From assembly GCA_017516745.1 (NCBI GenBank), contig JAFXBF010000002.1:1-64000 (forward strand): a stretch of 64,000 nucleotides of DNA, given 5' to 3'. The translations under genes and the position numbers were made by a program. The DNA comes from Clostridia bacterium (GTDB lineage: Bacteria; Bacillota; Clostridia; Oscillospirales; Acutalibacteraceae). The notes under the pieces are model-generated. The model was not told where the DNA came from and did not search any database. It worked only from the letters and a program-made list of their open reading frames with translations. Of the stretch, positions 62,260 to 64,000 are shown one piece after another (position 1 is the first letter of the stretch; each line of letters starts with the position of its first letter).

Positions 62260-63357
62260 TTAATTTATCTTCGGCGGCATACATTCGAGTATTTCGAGTG
62301 TATCGCCGTCGTTTGCTTTGACTAAATAGCTGTCGGTCTTTGCAGGCTCAAACAGGCAGTCACCGGCTTTGATTTCAATCGTCCTTTCACCGCATACGAA
62401 CTTACCGCTGCCTCTTGCAACCGCAAGACAGCAGGCTCTGCCGCTGGTTTTGCGCTCGTATTCGCTTTCAACAGTAATTCTGTTAAGCGCAAAGCAGGTT
62501 GTATCATCGTAGGTGATAAGGCTTTCTTTTTTTGCCTTTTCGCCGTCCTCAAGTGTGGTTGCCTTGAGGTAATAGCGGTTCATCAGTTCTTCAATAGAAA
62601 GAGCCTCATAAGTGAAGCACTCAAACATTTTCTCAAAGCCAAGACCCATGTGGCAAAGGTGGTCAGGCATCAGCGTGCCGCGCATATCACATTTTTCAAC
62701 GCTTATTGTGTAGTCTGTCGGCTCCTGCACCTCAAGCAGCATACAGCCCGAGCCTATAGCGTGGGGTGTACCGCCGGAGATAAGGAAAACGTCACCCGGC
62801 TTTACAACAATTTTGTGCATATACTCCTGCATTTCGGCAATGTCCTGCCTGTCAAAAAGCTCTTTCCACTTTTCACCGGTTACTTCTCTTTTGAAGCCGA
62901 GCAGAATATAAGGCTCTTCGCCGTCAATAACACGGCTGTTAAGGATGTACCAGGATTCTGTTTTGCCGTAGTCGGAGTTGAAAAGGCGCTTTGCCGCATC
63001 CTTGGTGGGGTGCACCTGAATGGGCAGACGCTCTGCGGAATCGAGGAACTTTGTCAGCACGCCGAAGTTGACACCGAACTTTTCAATATGTTCTTTGCCT
63101 AAATATGTTTCGGGGTCGGAGTCTATCAAATCCTTGAGGTAAAGCTCGCTGCCGTCCTCAGTTTCTATTTTGCTCAGGCCCTCTTTTTCGGGCTTGTCAG
63201 CTCTGTCGGGGTTATCGGCAACAACAACGCTTGCCAGCCAGTCCTCGGGGAAATTGGCGTCCTCGCCGTTGCCGCTTTTTCTCATTTCATCTATCAGCTT
63301 GCCGCCGTAGTAAAGCCGCCACACACGGTTTTCTTTCATCTTAAGGGGAGTTATCAT
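62260..63357 (-). CDS. manA: class I mannose-6-phosphate isomerase
   Basis: 365 residues of the cupin-fold type I phosphomannose isomerase. The zinc-binding region LPIQVHPTKDAAK lies in the N-terminal half. SGGTPHAIGSGCMLLEVQEP carries the second metal histidine and the conserved Glu, and ESWYIL is typical. The enzyme interconverts mannose 6-phosphate and fructose 6-phosphate. It could start six codons later at MKENRVW; the first ATG is kept because it overlaps the stop of the upstream PHP gene by four bases (ATGA), implying coupled translation. Sugar specificity within this family can vary. Confidence 0.85.
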   Translation of the reverse strand: MITPLKMKENRVWRLYYGGKLIDEMRKSGNGEDANFPEDWLASVVVADNPDRADKPEKEGLSKIETEDGSELYLKDLIDSDPETYLGKEHIEKFGVNFGVLTKFLDSAERLPIQVHPTKDAAKRLFNSDYGKTESWYILNSRVIDGEEPYILLGFKREVTGEKWKELFDRQDIAEMQEYMHKIVVKPGDVFLISGGTPHAIGSGCMLLEVQEPTDYTISVEKCDMRGTLMPDHLCHMGLGFEKMFECFTYEALSIEELMNRYYLKATTLEDGEKAKKESLITYDDTTCFALNRITVESEYERKTSGRACCLAVARGSGKFVCGERTIEIKAGDCLFEPAKTDSYLVKANDGDTLEILECMPPKIN

Positions 63358-64000
63358 TTTATTATACCTCCGGGCATTTTAAGTGTGTATTTCTGCGCTC
63401 TGAGCATTTCGACAAGCTGCTTTTCGTTCTTGGGTCTTTCCTCAAAGTAAACACCGCCGGGTGTTGAACGGAAGGGCTCGTGGTTGTCCGTGCCCGAAAG
63501 CATCAGCCTGCCTGAAAGCCTTGCCCATTCGTATGCAACCGAGTTTCTGGAGTTGTGGCTTGCGTTGCCGTTGTAAACTTCAATACCGTCAACAAGGTAG
63601 GGGTTAACAACCGTCATATTGTTGCGGAAGGGATGAGCGTGGAAAATCATAATGTCGCCGTATTCGTCTATAACCTTGCGGAAGTGTTCAAGGCTCGTTT
63701 CGGTGATTTCGGGGTGGTCAAGGTAAAACTGCTTGTCTGCGCCGAAAACAAGGTAATCGTTGTCAGCGTCCTTAAAGCGGATTTCAACGCCTTTGAGCAC
63801 GGTGAAATCTTCGGTTTCGCATTCCTTTGCTATTTCGTAGCCGAGCCACTGTCCGTTGACTCTGCCTTCCCAGTCAAGCTGTCCGTAGCGCTTGTCCTCG
63901 CCGAAGGGCTTGAAGTGGTCGGTTATGATTATTCCGTCATAGCCGTTCTGGCGGTAGTATTCCACCATTCCCTTTGCGGGTATTTCACCGCAGGTGCTCG
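63354..64000 (-). CDS. PHP-domain phosphoesterase, N-terminus cut by the window edge
   Basis: Partial gene: the frame stays open to the last base, and the first ATG in view is internal because the upstream codons read STCGEIPAKG without a stop. PHP features are GYDGIIITDHFKPF, KGVEIRFKD, MIFHAHPFRN and SGTDNHEP, which supply His and Asp metal ligands. The amino-terminal HxH motif must lie outside the window. Relatives are histidinol-phosphate phosphatases or other small-molecule phosphoesterases; the substrate is unknown. The stop overlaps the start of manA by four bases. Confidence 0.8.
   Translation of the reverse strand, partial: STCGEIPAKGMVEYYRQNGYDGIIITDHFKPFGEDKRYGQLDWEGRVNGQWLGYEIAKECETEDFTVLKGVEIRFKDADNDYLVFGADKQFYLDHPEITETSLEHFRKVIDEYGDIMIFHAHPFRNNMTVVNPYLVDGIEVYNGNASHNSRNSVAYEWARLSGRLMLSGTDNHEPFRSTPGGVYFEERPKNEKQLVEMLRAQKYTLKMPGGIIK

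Overview
The window looks like chromosome from a low-to-moderate GC Gram-positive anaerobe of the class Clostridia (Oscillospiraceae/Ruminococcaceae-like, probably a gut commensal). This is inferred from the GGAGG-type ribosome sites, the Firmicutes-style pgk-tpiA-gpmI cluster, the rubrerythrin, the SipW/TasA-type surface proteins and the Clostridia-style dispersed intergenic palindromes. No rRNA, tRNA or CRISPR array was seen, and the genus cannot be fixed from the sequence.

Positions 1-23.7 kb are mostly housekeeping. Two secreted proteins of unknown role, a Gfo/Idh/MocA oxidoreductase and an XRE regulator are followed by the lower-glycolysis cluster pgk-tpiA-gpmI on the minus strand. Divergent from it is a serine biosynthesis pair, serC-serA. 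Next come lon-engB-lysA, an AraC-type regulator, and pdxK-trmL on the minus strand, preceded by a MITE-like element. After these lie a small glycine-rich protein, a PdaA-like deacetylase, a ThuA-like protein, and a three-gene operon: a BSP-like lipoprotein, an N-acetylhexosamine 1-kinase-like protein and a degenerate GDPD-like protein.

Positions 23.9-57.2 kb hold the exceptional part, a single-direction surface locus of about 33 kb. It opens with a degenerate EAL protein. It contains five signal peptidases of the SipW (S26B, Ser/His) type. Six proteins carry SipW-cognate signal peptides ending in AWF or AWL: five have AWF and one has AWL. Three further membrane-anchored proteins are present. 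The locus also has a membrane-anchored McrB-like AAA+ ATPase, a DUF2357-like protein whose C-terminal half is a Lys/Ala/Glu-rich coiled coil instead of a nuclease, and a 5,715-residue secreted GLUG-repeat protein. Two of the signal peptidases carry long tails, predicted to be cytoplasmic, built on a shared repeated motif. My reading is an elaborate relative of tapA-sipW-tasA that makes an extracellular filament or matrix, with a cytoplasmic AAA+/coiled-coil module attached. That functional link is inference from gene order and topology.

Positions 57.3-64 kb return to ordinary genes. These are rubrerythrin, a peptidase E-like protein with two small genes, a membrane-bound MerR-type regulator with a textbook 19-bp-spacer promoter/operator, a multi-pass membrane protein, a class I mannose-6-phosphate isomerase, and a PHP-domain phosphoesterase cut by the window edge. 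Gaps in this part and in the surface locus are rich in dispersed palindromic repeats.
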